Of a stretch of 60,730 nucleotides of DNA, positions 1 through 7,863 are shown in pieces (the stretch's first letter is position 1; every line of letters starts with the position of its first letter). This DNA comes from a virus. Position numbers and translations under genes: made by a program. Under the pieces are notes generated by a model. It saw only the letters and a list, made by a program, of their open reading frames with translations, ran no database searches and was not told where the DNA came from. The DNA is taken from the IMG/VR virus record IMGVR_UViG_3300028844_003505, positions 1 to 60,730 of that record; one strand, given 5' to 3'.

Positions 1-237
1 GATGACGATGACGATGAAGACATGGACGAAAATGTAGCTGGTAAAAAAAGATCAGCCGCACAAAGAGTAGCCGCAGGACGTGAACGAAAAAAGAAAGATG
101 CAAAGAAAATTAAGAAAAACAAAAAACTGAAACGGGTTCGTAAAACTGCCGCATTCAAAGTCAAAGTTAAGAAACGTGAAAAACTTAATGTTGGTAAGAA
201 AGCCAGAACTGCACGAAGACGTGAACAGGAACGATAA
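1..237 (+). CDS. C-terminal part of a charged prohead-core-like protein (5' truncated)
   Basis: The frame is open from base 1. Seven acidic codons (D/E) precede the first Met at 22, so the real start is probably left of the window. The visible 78 residues change from an acidic stretch to a very Lys/Arg-rich tail with no hydrophobic core. It lies directly upstream of the head genes. In T4 the small charged prohead core proteins gp67 and gp68 lie between the portal and the protease, so a core or scaffold-associated role is inferred from position and charge only. Confidence 0.5.
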   Translation, partial: DDDDDEDMDENVAGKKRSAAQRVAAGRERKKKDAKKIKKNKKLKRVRKTAAFKVKVKKREKLNVGKKARTARRREQER

Positions 238-240
238 TCT

Positions 241-519
241 ATGAAAAAATTAGACAAGTTTTTAAATGAAGTTAGATTAGACGAAGCTACTAGAGATATG
301 TCTTTTGCGGATAGAAAAACCAAAGAAGCTATGGAAAGTCGAATCCAAGAATTATCTGATATTCACGATAAAATGATAAATCTCAATAAACGTACAATAA
401 GTCTTATGAAATCTTCAGATGTTATAAATGATAAACAAACTAATATGTTTAATAAACACATGAGAACAGCTATTGCACATATCAATAGCGCACTAAACCA
501 ACAATTTCTAGAGAAATAA
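241..519 (+). CDS. Putative internal head protein with capsid-targeting N-terminus (copy 1)
   Basis: 92 residues of unknown fold, mostly helical and charged. The N-terminus MKKLDKFLNE resembles the capsid-targeting peptide of T4 internal protein III (MKTYQEFIAE). It contains LNE (residues 8-10) and LDE (13-15), which fit the (L/I)xE site cut by the gp21 protease. The first 28 bases are identical to those of the next gene, so the targeting peptide looks duplicated. It is the first of three such genes in tight series before the protease gene. Packaging into the prohead is inferred; no enzymatic motif is visible. Confidence 0.6.
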   Translation: MKKLDKFLNEVRLDEATRDMSFADRKTKEAMESRIQELSDIHDKMINLNKRTISLMKSSDVINDKQTNMFNKHMRTAIAHINSALNQQFLEK

Positions 520-750
520 ATGAAAAAATTAGACAAGTTTTTAAATGGGATTCGGTTGGATGAAGTAAAAAAGAATATTAAAGTTTCGCTGGGTCAAAAA
601 ACTCCAATTGTTGGTAAAATGGTTGATCCAGCAACTGGAGAAATTAAATACAATGTACCCCGCAAACCCGGTTGGATCAAATATAACGAATTAACCAAAG
701 CGGAAAAAGATGCGATTGATAAAGTTCCATTTCCCAAAAACCAAAGGTAA
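520..750 (+). CDS. Putative internal head protein with capsid-targeting N-terminus (copy 2)
   Basis: 76 residues starting immediately after the previous stop. Bases 520-547 repeat bases 241-268 exactly, giving the same leader MKKLDKFLN and an LDE motif at residues 13-15. The rest is not related to copy 1: it is basic and proline-containing with a 'PATGEIKYNVPRKPGW' stretch. The same leader joined to different bodies fits a shared targeting signal used by different internal head proteins, as in T4 IPI-III and Alt. The body has no recognisable function. Confidence 0.6.
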   Translation: MKKLDKFLNGIRLDEVKKNIKVSLGQKTPIVGKMVDPATGEIKYNVPRKPGWIKYNELTKAEKDAIDKVPFPKNQR

Positions 751-753
751 TCT

Positions 754-1011
754 ATGAAAAATCTTAAATCATTTTTAAACGAAGTTAGAGGCGAAGTTAT
801 TCTCACAGAAGATAAAAAACAAGCACAACAAATATTTTCCAAACTAGCAAAACAAAGATTGAAAGTTGATAAAGAAGCAGGAATACTTATAAATATTGTA
901 GATACAACACTACTTAATAGAGGATTTAATATAGTAGATTTAGAATCTACTTTAAATGAATGGGATAATATTGTTGATAATATACTAAACCAACTAAAAG
1001 AACTCAAATAA
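754..1011 (+). CDS. Putative internal head protein with capsid-targeting N-terminus (copy 3)
   Basis: 85 residues beginning MKNLKSFLNE, a diverged version of the leader in the two genes upstream. It has LNE at residues 8-10 and a later LTE, both possible gp21 cut sites. The body is helical and charged with no known motif. It is packed against the protease gene, whose start codon is the next base after this stop, so co-translation with the head genes is likely. Its role as a packaged protein is an inference. Confidence 0.55.
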   Translation: MKNLKSFLNEVRGEVILTEDKKQAQQIFSKLAKQRLKVDKEAGILINIVDTTLLNRGFNIVDLESTLNEWDNIVDNILNQLKELK

Positions 1012-1668
1012 ATGAAATTAATTACCGAACAAAAATTCAACGACATCCACACTGGGTACGAACTAAACGAAGCCACTGGTAAAAAACGACTTCATATCGA
1101 AGGTATATTCATGCAATCGGATGTTCAAAACCAGAACGGACGTATATACCCATATCAAACATTAGTTCGTGAAGTCAACAACTTCTCTGCAAATCTCGTT
1201 GCTAAAAAACGAGCCGTAGGAGAATTAAATCATCCAGAATCTCCGACTATCAATCTTGATCGAGTATCACATTTGATTACCGATTTACGAGTAGAAGGTA
1301 AAAATTTTACTGGCAAAGCTATGATTACAGATACTCCAATGGGTAAAATTGCGGCTGGTCTACTTGGTGATGGTGTTCAACTTGGAGTATCTTCACGAGG
1401 TATGGGAACAGTTGTAAAAAATAAATCCGGTGTTGATGAAGTACAAGGCGACTTTCGACTTGCCACTATTGATATCGTAGCTGATCCATCTGCACCAGAA
1501 GCATTCGTTAATGGAATCATGGAAGGTGTTGAATGGGTTAACAAAAACGGCATTTGGTCGGAAGAACAAATCTATACGGCAAAAAAACATATAAATAATA
1601 CGGCAAGTAGAAATCTACAAGAAGAGACCGTAAAAGTGTTTCACGCATTTTTGACAGAGTTACAATAA
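1012..1668 (+). CDS. 21: Prohead core protein protease, T4 gp21 family
   Basis: Serine protease (peptidase family S77) that matures the prohead by cutting scaffold, capsid and internal proteins after (L/I)xE. At 218 residues it matches the T4 length (212). Catalytic motifs are present: GELNHP with His73, and GVSSRG with Ser127/128. The core also has the family pattern around 'IEGIFMQSDVQNQNGRIYP'. LNE (residues 18-20) followed by Ala offers a self-cleavage site. It lies directly upstream of scaffold and capsid genes, as in T4. Confidence 0.95.
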   Translation: MKLITEQKFNDIHTGYELNEATGKKRLHIEGIFMQSDVQNQNGRIYPYQTLVREVNNFSANLVAKKRAVGELNHPESPTINLDRVSHLITDLRVEGKNFTGKAMITDTPMGKIAAGLLGDGVQLGVSSRGMGTVVKNKSGVDEVQGDFRLATIDIVADPSAPEAFVNGIMEGVEWVNKNGIWSEEQIYTAKKHINNTASRNLQEETVKVFHAFLTELQ

Positions 1669-1675
1669 GAATTTT

Positions 1676-1683
1676 TATAAATA
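1676..1683 (+). promoter_or_regulatory. T4-type late promoter before the scaffold gene
   Basis: Exact TATAAATA, the -10-like element read by gp55-RNA polymerase in T4, 43 bases before the scaffold start and followed by an AGGAGAT ribosome-binding site. The window encodes gp55 itself. Confidence 0.8.
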
Positions 1684-1726
1684 CTATATAACAACTATAT
1701 AAAACACACAGGAGATATTTTTTAAG

Positions 1727-2788
1727 ATGTTAGAAAAAATCAAAGAATTAATGGCAGAAGGCAAAACCAACGATGAAATCATCGATCAACTTGGTTTGTC
1801 TGAAGAAGACGTTAGAAGTCTTCGAGCAGAATCCGAGGATAAAACTTCTGATAAATTTCTTGGAATAGATAAGCCAAAAGTTAAAGGCAAAAAACAACCA
1901 ACGAATGAAGAAGACGATGACGATGACGATGAAGAAGACTCTGATGAAGAAGATGGAGATAAAAAGAAAAAAGAAAATCCATTCAAAAAAGAAGATATTG
2001 AACTTATTCAAATTTCTACTAATGATTTAGAAATTGATGAAGAAGTTTCTAGTCTTCTAGGGTCTGATCAAACTCTTTCAGAGGAAGTACGAGACAAAAC
2101 ACGGATATTGTTTGAAACGGCAGTTGTTAATGCAGTAAATACTCAATTAGCTAACGTACAAGAACAATATAACGACTTGTTAGAAGCCCAATTAGAAGAA
2201 AAATCTTCTGAATTAGTTAATCAAGTTGATTCATACATGGATCATATCATCGATACTTGGATGGAAGAAAATAAACTAGCTGTTGAAAATGGTATTCGTA
2301 CCGAACTAGCGGAAAGTTTAATCAATGACATCAAAGAAGTATTCGAAAGTCATCAGATCGAAATTCCAGAAGCAAGTGTTTCTGATCTAGAAGACTTAGC
2401 GGAAGTTGCTACTGATCTAGAAGATAAATTAGACGAAGAAATCAAAACTAATATTTCTCTGAAAAAAGAAATCACTGATATGAAAAAGGAAAAAGCTTTT
2501 TCACTTGTAAGTGAAAATCTTACTGATTCAGAAGTAGATAAATTAGTTAAATTGGTTTCTCATGTTGATTATGTTGATGACGACACATACGTAACTTCTT
2601 TGGCTACTATCAAAGAAAGTATGTTCAACAAGTCTACTGATCTTCCTGAAAAAGTACTTAATGAAAATATTGATACCGATCTAGATACTGCTGGAACAAA
2701 CAAGAATTTAAATGAAGATGATTCAAATGAAGATAAAAACAAAACTTCGATTTACTCTAAGGCAATTTCCCAAAGCGTAAAGCGTTAA
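1727..2788 (+). CDS. 22: Prohead scaffold protein, T4 gp22 family
   Basis: 353 residues, very acidic, with a long Asp/Glu run near residues 60-80, predicted almost entirely helical with coiled-coil segments. The N-terminus (about 1-35) looks like a small helix-turn-helix-type fold seen in other phage scaffolds. It sits between the gp21 protease and the major capsid gene, the invariant T4 order. The scaffold assembles inside the prohead and is degraded by gp21 before packaging. It has its own late promoter and a good Shine-Dalgarno site. The family call rests on composition and position more than on residue motifs. Confidence 0.85.
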   Translation: MLEKIKELMAEGKTNDEIIDQLGLSEEDVRSLRAESEDKTSDKFLGIDKPKVKGKKQPTNEEDDDDDDEEDSDEEDGDKKKKENPFKKEDIELIQISTNDLEIDEEVSSLLGSDQTLSEEVRDKTRILFETAVVNAVNTQLANVQEQYNDLLEAQLEEKSSELVNQVDSYMDHIIDTWMEENKLAVENGIRTELAESLINDIKEVFESHQIEIPEASVSDLEDLAEVATDLEDKLDEEIKTNISLKKEITDMKKEKAFSLVSENLTDSEVDKLVKLVSHVDYVDDDTYVTSLATIKESMFNKSTDLPEKVLNENIDTDLDTAGTNKNLNEDDSNEDKNKTSIYSKAISQSVKR

Positions 2789-2800
2789 ACTTCGAAATAT

Positions 2801-2808
2801 TATAAATA
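2801..2808 (+). promoter_or_regulatory. T4-type late promoter before the major capsid gene
   Basis: Exact TATAAATA 43 bases before the capsid start codon, with AAAGGAG just before the ATG. The distance equals that at the scaffold gene. Confidence 0.85.
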
Positions 2809-2850
2809 ATAGTACAAAACTTTTATATAAACAAAAAGGAGATTTAAAAG

Positions 2851-4281
2851 ATGTATCTTGCTGAAAACAATATTGATCGAACAGAAGCGGTTAGAAACAA
2901 ATGGACTGAAAATGGAGTCCTAGAGCATTCTGACTTAGCTCCTATTAACGATCCTTACAAACGGGATGCCACACTTCGACTCTTAGAAAACCAAGAGAAG
3001 TTTTTGAGTGAAGCACCTACAAACATAATTGGGGATGATCCTACAAATACGGGTAATGTACGAACATGGGACCCAATTTTAATTAGCCTAGTTAGACGAA
3101 CTATTCCTAACTTGATTGCCTTCGATGTAGTTGGCGTTCAACCTATGTCTGGACCTACTGGTTTGGTGTTCGCAATGAAAGCGAATTACACCAGTTCTGG
3201 TGGAGCAGAGGCTAGTGGACAATCAGAGTACGATACTGATTTCTCTGGTCAGAATGCTCTAACGGCTGGTGGACCTGCCAATACTTTAGGTTCTCCATTG
3301 CATGTTGACACAGATGATACCAACAATCCATTTGCTGGTACATGGTTAACTGGTACAGGAATGTTAACATCGGAGTCTGAAGCGTTAGGTGATGCTACGG
3401 ATAACCATTTCCAAGAAATGGCATTCAGCATCGAGAAGACTTCCGTTGAAGCAAAATCACGAGCATTGAAAGCTGAATACTCTCTTGAATTGCAACAAGA
3501 TTTACGAGCAGTTCATGGTTTGGATGCAGAAACCGAATTAGCAAATATTCTTTCACAAGAAATCACTGGAGAAATCAATCGGGAAATCATCCGAATGGTA
3601 TACACAGTTGCTAAACCGGGAGCGCAAAAGAACACACAATCAGCAGGAACATTTGATCTAGACACAGATGCCAATGGTAGATGGTCTGTTGAAAAATACA
3701 AAGGTCTTATGATGCAGATTGAACGAGAAGCAAACGCTATCGCTAAAGAAACACGAAGAGGAAGAGGTAATATCATTATCTGTTCATCAGATGTAGCTTC
3801 TGCTCTAGCTATGACAGGAAAATTAGATATCAACCATGCGCTTTCAACTGGTCTAGAAGTAGACGATACTGGACGAACTTTTGCTGGTGTTCTTAACGGA
3901 CGTTACAAAGTTTATATTGATCCGTATTGGACTGTAAACAACACAGAAATCGCAGTAGTTGGTTATAAAGGTACTTCTTCACCAATGGATGCTGGTGTAT
4001 TCTATGCTCCATATGTTCCATTACAAATGGTTCGTGCAGTTGGGGAAAATACTTTCCAACCAAAAATTGCGTTTAAAACACGATACGGTCTTGTTAACAA
4101 TCCTTTCTTCAAAGGTGTTAATGCTACTGTTGGTGTTAAAACACGATACGGTCTTGTTAACAATCCTTTCTTCAAAGGTGTTAATGCTACTGTTGGTGGT
4201 GATACTAGTAACCCTTGGGCGGCTGGTTCTAAAAATGTTAACGCATATTACAGAAAAATAGCGATTAAGAACATTCTATAA
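2851..4281 (+). CDS. 23: Major capsid protein, T4 gp23 family
   Basis: 476 residues, forming the hexameric shell. Family signatures are strong: 'RRTIPNLIAFDVVGVQPM', 'KSRALKAEYSLELQQDLRAV' and 'FKTRYGLVNNPF'. FLSE ends at residue 54 and is followed by Ala; it aligns with the T4 gp23 maturation site FLTE-A, so gp21 removal of the N-terminal peptide is expected. Near the C-terminus a 21-residue block (KTRYGLVNNPFFKGVNATVG plus V) occurs twice in tandem; T4 gp23 has the corresponding motif once. A late promoter lies upstream and a terminator downstream. Confidence 0.97.
   Translation: MYLAENNIDRTEAVRNKWTENGVLEHSDLAPINDPYKRDATLRLLENQEKFLSEAPTNIIGDDPTNTGNVRTWDPILISLVRRTIPNLIAFDVVGVQPMSGPTGLVFAMKANYTSSGGAEASGQSEYDTDFSGQNALTAGGPANTLGSPLHVDTDDTNNPFAGTWLTGTGMLTSESEALGDATDNHFQEMAFSIEKTSVEAKSRALKAEYSLELQQDLRAVHGLDAETELANILSQEITGEINREIIRMVYTVAKPGAQKNTQSAGTFDLDTDANGRWSVEKYKGLMMQIEREANAIAKETRRGRGNIIICSSDVASALAMTGKLDINHALSTGLEVDDTGRTFAGVLNGRYKVYIDPYWTVNNTEIAVVGYKGTSSPMDAGVFYAPYVPLQMVRAVGENTFQPKIAFKTRYGLVNNPFFKGVNATVGVKTRYGLVNNPFFKGVNATVGGDTSNPWAAGSKNVNAYYRKIAIKNIL
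4073..4198 (+). repeat. Perfect 63-bp tandem duplication inside the capsid gene
   Basis: Bases 4073-4135 and 4136-4198 are identical and in frame (21 codons). No silent change has accumulated, so the duplication is very recent or an assembly artefact. Confidence 0.95.
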
Positions 4282-4306
4282 ACAGTTTTTAATAGCACAT
4301 ATATTA

Positions 4307-4342
4307 AGAGGGGAGAGTCCTAACGGGCTTTCCCCTTTTTTT
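4307..4342 (+). terminator. Intrinsic terminator after the major capsid gene
   Basis: GC-rich hairpin (AGGGGAGAGTCC / GGGCTTTCCCCT, with two wobble pairs) followed by seven Ts, about 25 bases after the capsid stop codon. Confidence 0.9.
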
Positions 4343-4559
4343 ATGATGCAACGTTAATTACTATAGTAGGCAGTATAGCACAAAACATATAAAGTGAAAG
4401 TTAGCCCCCGTAACTTTCACTTCGACACAAATTTTATTTTACCATCTCCAGAAACCACCATTTAGACATACCTTTTGACAAACAATCGTTTAAAATCATA
4501 TACTTAGAGTAAAAAAAAAGGTATGAGTTATAAGACTCTTTTAAATGGGTGTTTTTTTC
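4343..4559. other. Non-coding gap between the head and early regions, with one strong hairpin
   Basis: No gene is visible. Bases 4392-4403 and 4411-4422 form a perfect 12-bp hairpin (AAGTGAAAGTTA / TAACTTTCACTT) with a C-rich loop and no T run, so it is not a standard terminator. The rest is AT-rich and ends in a T tract before the promoter at 4560. Confidence 0.6.
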
Positions 4560-4587
4560 TTGACATCGAATAAAAATCTGGTATACT
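4560..4587 (+). promoter_or_regulatory. Sigma70-like early promoter
   Basis: TTGACA, 16-bp spacer ending TGG, TATACT. It is the first of a group of near-consensus host-type promoters before short early genes. Confidence 0.85.
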
Positions 4588-4623
4588 GTTTACATGATAA
4601 ACAATGATTCAGGAGACAAATTG

Positions 4624-4818
4624 ATGAAGATCAAACAAATGGAAAGTGCAACTGCTAGTCTTAAAGAGATTGTTAGTATTCGAAATGCTGTTACCGACAT
4701 CGGTATTCGATTGACTCGTATTTGTGATGATCTCAATCAAGATGATTATTATGAAATGCTTCGACATCTTACCGACATTAAATGTGGACTTTTGCGGGAA
4801 GAAACACTTCGAAAATAA
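4624..4818 (+). CDS. Small helical early protein, unknown
   Basis: 64 residues. The start at 4624 is chosen because CAGGAGA lies eight bases upstream; an in-frame ATG at 4594 sits too close to the promoter. The sequence is helical and amphipathic with no known motif. It is the first gene of an early transcript starting near 4594. Confidence 0.6.
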   Translation: MKIKQMESATASLKEIVSIRNAVTDIGIRLTRICDDLNQDDYYEMLRHLTDIKCGLLREETLRK

Positions 4819-4831
4819 TGGAGAAAATGTA

Positions 4832-5014
4832 ATGGTTAGAAAAAGTTGGAAAAAAGAATATGACGAATTAGCAGAAGTTCATGCTAAAATGGTTGAAGAT
4901 AATAAGGTAGAATCCCAACGTAAGTATAATAAATATGTAATTATGGCAACTGATAAAGACGAAGAAATCAAAAGACTCAAAGAATGTGTTAAAACATTAA
5001 TATCATATATATAG
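4832..5014 (+). CDS. Small charged coiled-coil early protein, unknown
   Basis: 60 residues, Lys/Glu rich, with heptad-like spacing suggesting a short coiled coil. The start at 4832 follows a TGGAGA site. An earlier in-frame Met at 4724 would overlap the previous gene by 95 bases and is less likely. Function unknown. Confidence 0.6.
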   Translation: MVRKSWKKEYDELAEVHAKMVEDNKVESQRKYNKYVIMATDKDEEIKRLKECVKTLISYI

Positions 5015-5026
5015 GGAATCAAAACT

Positions 5027-5188
5027 ATGATGGGACATCGAAGTATCAAAGGTCTTGCTAATTGTTTCTGTAAGTATTGTTATGGTGGGTACATCTACAA
5101 ACATCGAGTCAAAAAAGAATATTCCAGACTCAAACGCCGAAGTGATAAACACGAATTGAACAAGGAGTTGAAATTGGATGTTAGATAA
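5027..5188 (+). CDS. Small basic Cys-containing protein, unknown
   Basis: 53 residues with a CFCKYC cluster near residues 13-18 and a very basic C-terminal half. The cluster could bind a metal, but the second ligand pair of a zinc finger is not obvious. A weak GGGAA site precedes the start. It overlaps the next gene by 11 bases. Confidence 0.5.
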   Translation: MMGHRSIKGLANCFCKYCYGGYIYKHRVKKEYSRLKRRSDKHELNKELKLDVR

Positions 5189-5348
5189 TTATTGGATGTT
5201 AGATTGTAGACCAAAAGATATGAAATATCTCTGGTGTTCACATAACCATGAATACTACTGGATTGATGGTATGGCATGGTCTTTTTTGCATGACTATATG
5301 GAGGTCTCTTATTATGACCCATATACAGGAGAATGGCTATGTGGGTAA
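5178..5348 (+). CDS. Small Trp/Tyr-rich protein, unknown
   Basis: 56 residues, rich in Trp and Tyr. AAGGAG at 5162-5167, inside the preceding gene, is well placed for the ATG at 5178, so the pair is probably translationally coupled. No family is recognised. Confidence 0.55.
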   Translation: MLDNYWMLDCRPKDMKYLWCSHNHEYYWIDGMAWSFLHDYMEVSYYDPYTGEWLCG

Positions 5349-5412
5349 TATTGTATCAAAATTACTGCAAATGTCGAGCATTTTTAAAAATAAAAATTTA
5401 AGGAAATGAATT

Positions 5413-5658
5413 GTGATAAAATTTCACGATAAAAATATTGATTTCGAAAATCAAAATTGTGGAACTTGTATTTCGTGTCAAGGTGCGGTAACTCTTTGGT
5501 GCGTGAATGATGAAGCCGTAGAAGAAAATAAGTGTAACATGCCAAACATAATCAAACTATGTCGCCATTGGTGTCCTAATAACATCGATGATTTTTTCAT
5601 CGAATATCATTGGTGGTATCGAGTTAAAATGGCATGGAAAGAAATTCTTGGTATTTAA
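5413..5658 (+). CDS. Cys-rich small protein, possible metal binder, GTG start
   Basis: 81 residues with six Cys in two groups (CGTCISC near residues 17-23; a second set near 36-53), a layout compatible with zinc binding. The GTG start at 5413 follows AAGGA at a normal distance. An ATG at 5406 is in another frame. Function unknown. Confidence 0.55.
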   Translation: MIKFHDKNIDFENQNCGTCISCQGAVTLWCVNDEAVEENKCNMPNIIKLCRHWCPNNIDDFFIEYHWWYRVKMAWKEILGI

Positions 5659-5684
5659 TAAAAAGTATAATGGGAGATAAAACA

Positions 5685-5858
5685 ATGGGTATTCAAGACG
5701 ATATTTTTGATGTGTCTGGTGATGTAAGAGACACTGACACTGGAGAAGCATTCGACAGAATTTGTAAATGGGCTTTTGATATGGAAGAACAAATTGAGGT
5801 GCTAGAACAACGTGAAGAACAATTAATAACCACAATAAAAGTTTTAAGATCATTATAA
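5685..5858 (+). CDS. Small acidic helical protein, unknown
   Basis: 57 residues, acidic, with a Glu-rich amphipathic helix in the second half. The start at 5685 follows GGGAGAT. It is the last gene of this early transcript, followed at once by a terminator. Confidence 0.55.
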   Translation: MGIQDDIFDVSGDVRDTDTGEAFDRICKWAFDMEEQIEVLEQREEQLITTIKVLRSL

Positions 5859-5896
5859 CCCCCTTTAAATCAACCATTTAGAAGGGTGTTTTTTTC
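5859..5896 (+). terminator. Terminator directly before the next promoter
   Basis: Imperfect hairpin (CCCTTTAAAT / ATTTAGAAGGG) followed by a run of seven Ts that reaches the TTGACA of the next promoter. Confidence 0.7.
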
Positions 5897-5962
5897 TTGA
5901 CATTATCATTCATTCTGATATACTAGTCTCGTAAGTGAGGTTAATAACTCTTTCATGGAGAT
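5897..5962 (+). promoter_or_regulatory. Early promoter plus conserved 32-nt leader, copy 1
   Basis: TTGACA, 16-bp spacer, TATACT (5897-5924), then a leader whose bases 5931-5962 recur exactly at two later genes. The leader holds a small hairpin (GAGgTT-AAT-AACTC) and ends in the GGAGA ribosome-binding site. Confidence 0.85.
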
Positions 5963-5966
5963 GATA

Positions 5967-6359
5967 ATGAAAACGATTCAAGACGTTCCCCAAGACAGCC
6001 GATATCCCCTTCCGATTTTCAAAGTTGGTGATGGAGCCACCTACCGTATGTACTCCGATGCAAAAGCTGGTACGATTATCGAAGTTTCGAAGTCCGGCAA
6101 ACAGGTAGTCATGCAGAAAGACAAGGCAACTCTAGACCCAAATTTCAAACCTGATATTGTTCCCGGTGGATTCTCTGGTCATTGTGTCAATCAGAATGAC
6201 CAAACATACACTTATGAAGCCGATCCCGAAGGATCAACGATCAAGTTTACTGTTCGAAAATGGCGTGGGCGATATGTCTGGACGGTTGCTGGAACTACTC
6301 CTGATGGTAGAATGCAACTTGGCGAAGGTCGAAACGAGTTCTACGATTACAACTTCTAA
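5967..6359 (+). CDS. Conserved phage protein of unknown function (cassette-driven)
   Basis: 130 residues. The start at 5967 is chosen for its spacing from GGAGA at 5957-5961; in-frame ATGs at 5955 and 5961 overlap that site. It contains 'VGDGATYRMYSD', then a segment 'SGKQVVMQKDKATLD', then a Tyr-rich C-terminal part ending in FYDYNF. I recall this arrangement from small unnamed proteins of many tailed phages; no activity is known to me. The strong promoter and leader imply high early expression. Confidence 0.7.
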   Translation: MKTIQDVPQDSRYPLPIFKVGDGATYRMYSDAKAGTIIEVSKSGKQVVMQKDKATLDPNFKPDIVPGGFSGHCVNQNDQTYTYEADPEGSTIKFTVRKWRGRYVWTVAGTTPDGRMQLGEGRNEFYDYNF

Positions 6360-6401
6360 TAACCGGGGGATTTATTCCCCCAATACAACGGGATTATTAA
6401 A

Positions 6402-6569
6402 ATGGATAAAGATACTTTACCACCATTAATATTTTTTATATTCGTGATGTTATCAGTTTTTGTATTGTATCATCAGGCAATAAATGATGGTACTATGGAA
6501 ATATTAAGAGAAAAATATGAAAATTCTTCATCATCAATTAATTTTCTAAAAACAGTATATTTCCGTTGA
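6402..6569 (+). CDS. Small single-span membrane protein
   Basis: 55 residues with one hydrophobic segment (about 7-24, Leu/Ile/Phe/Val rich) followed by a polar tail. The ribosome-binding site is weak. Its last codons overlap the -35 box of the next promoter, an unusual degree of compaction. A GGGGGA/TCCCC hairpin at about 6363-6381 lies just upstream. Confidence 0.45.
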   Translation: MDKDTLPPLIFFIFVMLSVFVLYHQAINDGTMEILREKYENSSSSINFLKTVYFR

Positions 6570-6631
6570 CATTGAATCTTATTCTGGTATACTATCTTTG
6601 TAAGTGAGGTTAATAACTCTTTCATGGAGAT
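6566..6631 (+). promoter_or_regulatory. Early promoter plus conserved leader, copy 2
   Basis: TTGACA at 6566 (overlapping the preceding stop codon), 16-bp spacer, TATACT at 6588, and the same 32-nt leader at 6600-6631. Confidence 0.85.
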
Positions 6632-6637
6632 GTTGAA

Positions 6638-6928
6638 ATGCTTAAATACGAACACATTGAACCGGGTCAAAAAATTAGAGCGTATGACTTCGAGCCATAT
6701 GGTGATTGGAGAGATGATATGTATATAGAAGGTGTTGTGGTTTCTCATGATCATCATCATGAAGCAAAAGTTCTGGTAGTTGAATGTAAGAAAGACTGTG
6801 GGCCAAAAGCCCATGAGCAATTTGGCCCAAACCGTCCTAGTAGAGTTGGTAATACTATTTTCGTTCCAATGGAAATAGCATTTCTTGAATGGGATGGTCG
6901 TGTCATTGATTTGATGGAAGCTGAATGA
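6638..6928 (+). CDS. Conserved phage protein of unknown function (cassette-driven)
   Basis: 96 residues. 'KIRAYDFEP' near the N-terminus, a central His-rich turn (SHDHHHEAK) and 'VFVPMEIAFLEWDGRV'-like C-terminal wording resemble a small family found in many tailed phages, whose function I do not know. The GGAGA at the end of the conserved leader sets the start. It follows the same promoter cassette as the genes on either side. Confidence 0.65.
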   Translation: MLKYEHIEPGQKIRAYDFEPYGDWRDDMYIEGVVVSHDHHHEAKVLVVECKKDCGPKAHEQFGPNRPSRVGNTIFVPMEIAFLEWDGRVIDLMEAE

Positions 6929-6938
6929 TTTTTTTATC

Positions 6939-7004
6939 TTGACATCTACAAAAATTATGGTAAACTAGTCTCGTAAGTGAGGTTAATAACTCTTTCATGG
7001 AGAT
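6939..7004 (+). promoter_or_regulatory. Early promoter plus conserved leader, copy 3
   Basis: TTGACA at 6939, 16-bp spacer, TAAACT at 6961, and the 32-nt leader at 6973-7004. Confidence 0.85.
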
Positions 7005-7011
7005 AATGACG

Positions 7012-7863
7012 ATGAAAAACACGATCACATACAAGATTTCTTCTGGCAAAAAAAATGCTCAGTACACCCTCTGGGAAGAAAGATTTTGTCCGGCTGGAAT
7101 GGATCGGTATTCCCGAAATTATGCTAACTACATTTGTAATTTGGGAATCGATAAAGACAAAGCGATTGCCAAAGCTACCGAGATCGTAAAATCATCTGAA
7201 ATTCAATATGCCAATACCGATGTTGAAATCATCAATGCTCTGAATACAGAATTCAAACTTAATAAATATGGTGAAGGTCCAGTTGATGTTTGGGATGCTG
7301 AAAATCTTCACGAAGTTGAAGTCAACGGATGGTTTCCTTTCGGCAAACATTCTGGAGTAAAATTTGAAGATGCTCCTGATACCTATGTTCTCTGGTGGGC
7401 TGAAAAAGATTTAACCAACGAAAAGAAAAAAGGAATTATCGCACTGGTTAACGCATGTAAGAAAGTTGCGGAAAATAAAAACCTGTTTGAAAAACGAGAT
7501 GCGGAAATTGCAGAAAAGAAACGATTAAAAGACCTTGAACCAAAAAGTGAGCATGTTGGTAATGTTGGAGATCGTCAGGAATTCGAGATGACCATTGATT
7601 TTCTGAAACACTTTGATACTCAATTTGGGACTTCCTCTGTTGTCAAAGGAAAAAACTCCGATGGAAACATTGTTGTTTACTTCGGAACTGCGGAATTGGG
7701 AGTTGTTGGAGATACGGTTAAATTCTCTGCCAAAATCAAAACGCATGATGAATTTCGTGACGACAAACAAACCATCGTTGCACGTCCTACCAAAATCAAG
7801 ATCACGGAAAAAGGCGAAGCAACTCTTAAAAACGAAGAACAACAGGAGTTGTTAAATGTATAA
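7012..7863 (+). CDS. Conserved phage protein with DUF3820-like segment and OB-fold-like C-terminus
   Basis: 283 residues. The middle part 'WFPFGKHSGVKFEDAPDTYVLWW' (about 107-129) resembles the DUF3820 pattern (FGKyKG..dvPdsYl.Wl). The C-terminal 90 residues, with 'FGTSSVVKGKNSDGNIVVYF', 'VGDTVKFSAKIKTHDE' and 'KQTIVARPTKIKI', look like the OB-fold-like tail found in many phage proteins suspected to bind nucleic acid. The start at 7012 has the best spacing from the leader GGAGA; 7006 is possible. No catalytic residues can be assigned. Confidence 0.65.
   Translation: MKNTITYKISSGKKNAQYTLWEERFCPAGMDRYSRNYANYICNLGIDKDKAIAKATEIVKSSEIQYANTDVEIINALNTEFKLNKYGEGPVDVWDAENLHEVEVNGWFPFGKHSGVKFEDAPDTYVLWWAEKDLTNEKKKGIIALVNACKKVAENKNLFEKRDAEIAEKKRLKDLEPKSEHVGNVGDRQEFEMTIDFLKHFDTQFGTSSVVKGKNSDGNIVVYFGTAELGVVGDTVKFSAKIKTHDEFRDDKQTIVARPTKIKITEKGEATLKNEEQQELLNV

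Noticed and set aside
1590-1597. TATAAATA inside the protease gene
   Set aside because: It lies in coding sequence 137 bases before the next start, with a better-placed copy at 1676; probably chance in AT-rich DNA.
1748-2011. Minus-strand frames opposite the scaffold gene
   Set aside because: Phe/Ser-rich shadows of the Asp/Glu-rich + strand coding sequence; no promoter or ribosome-binding site.
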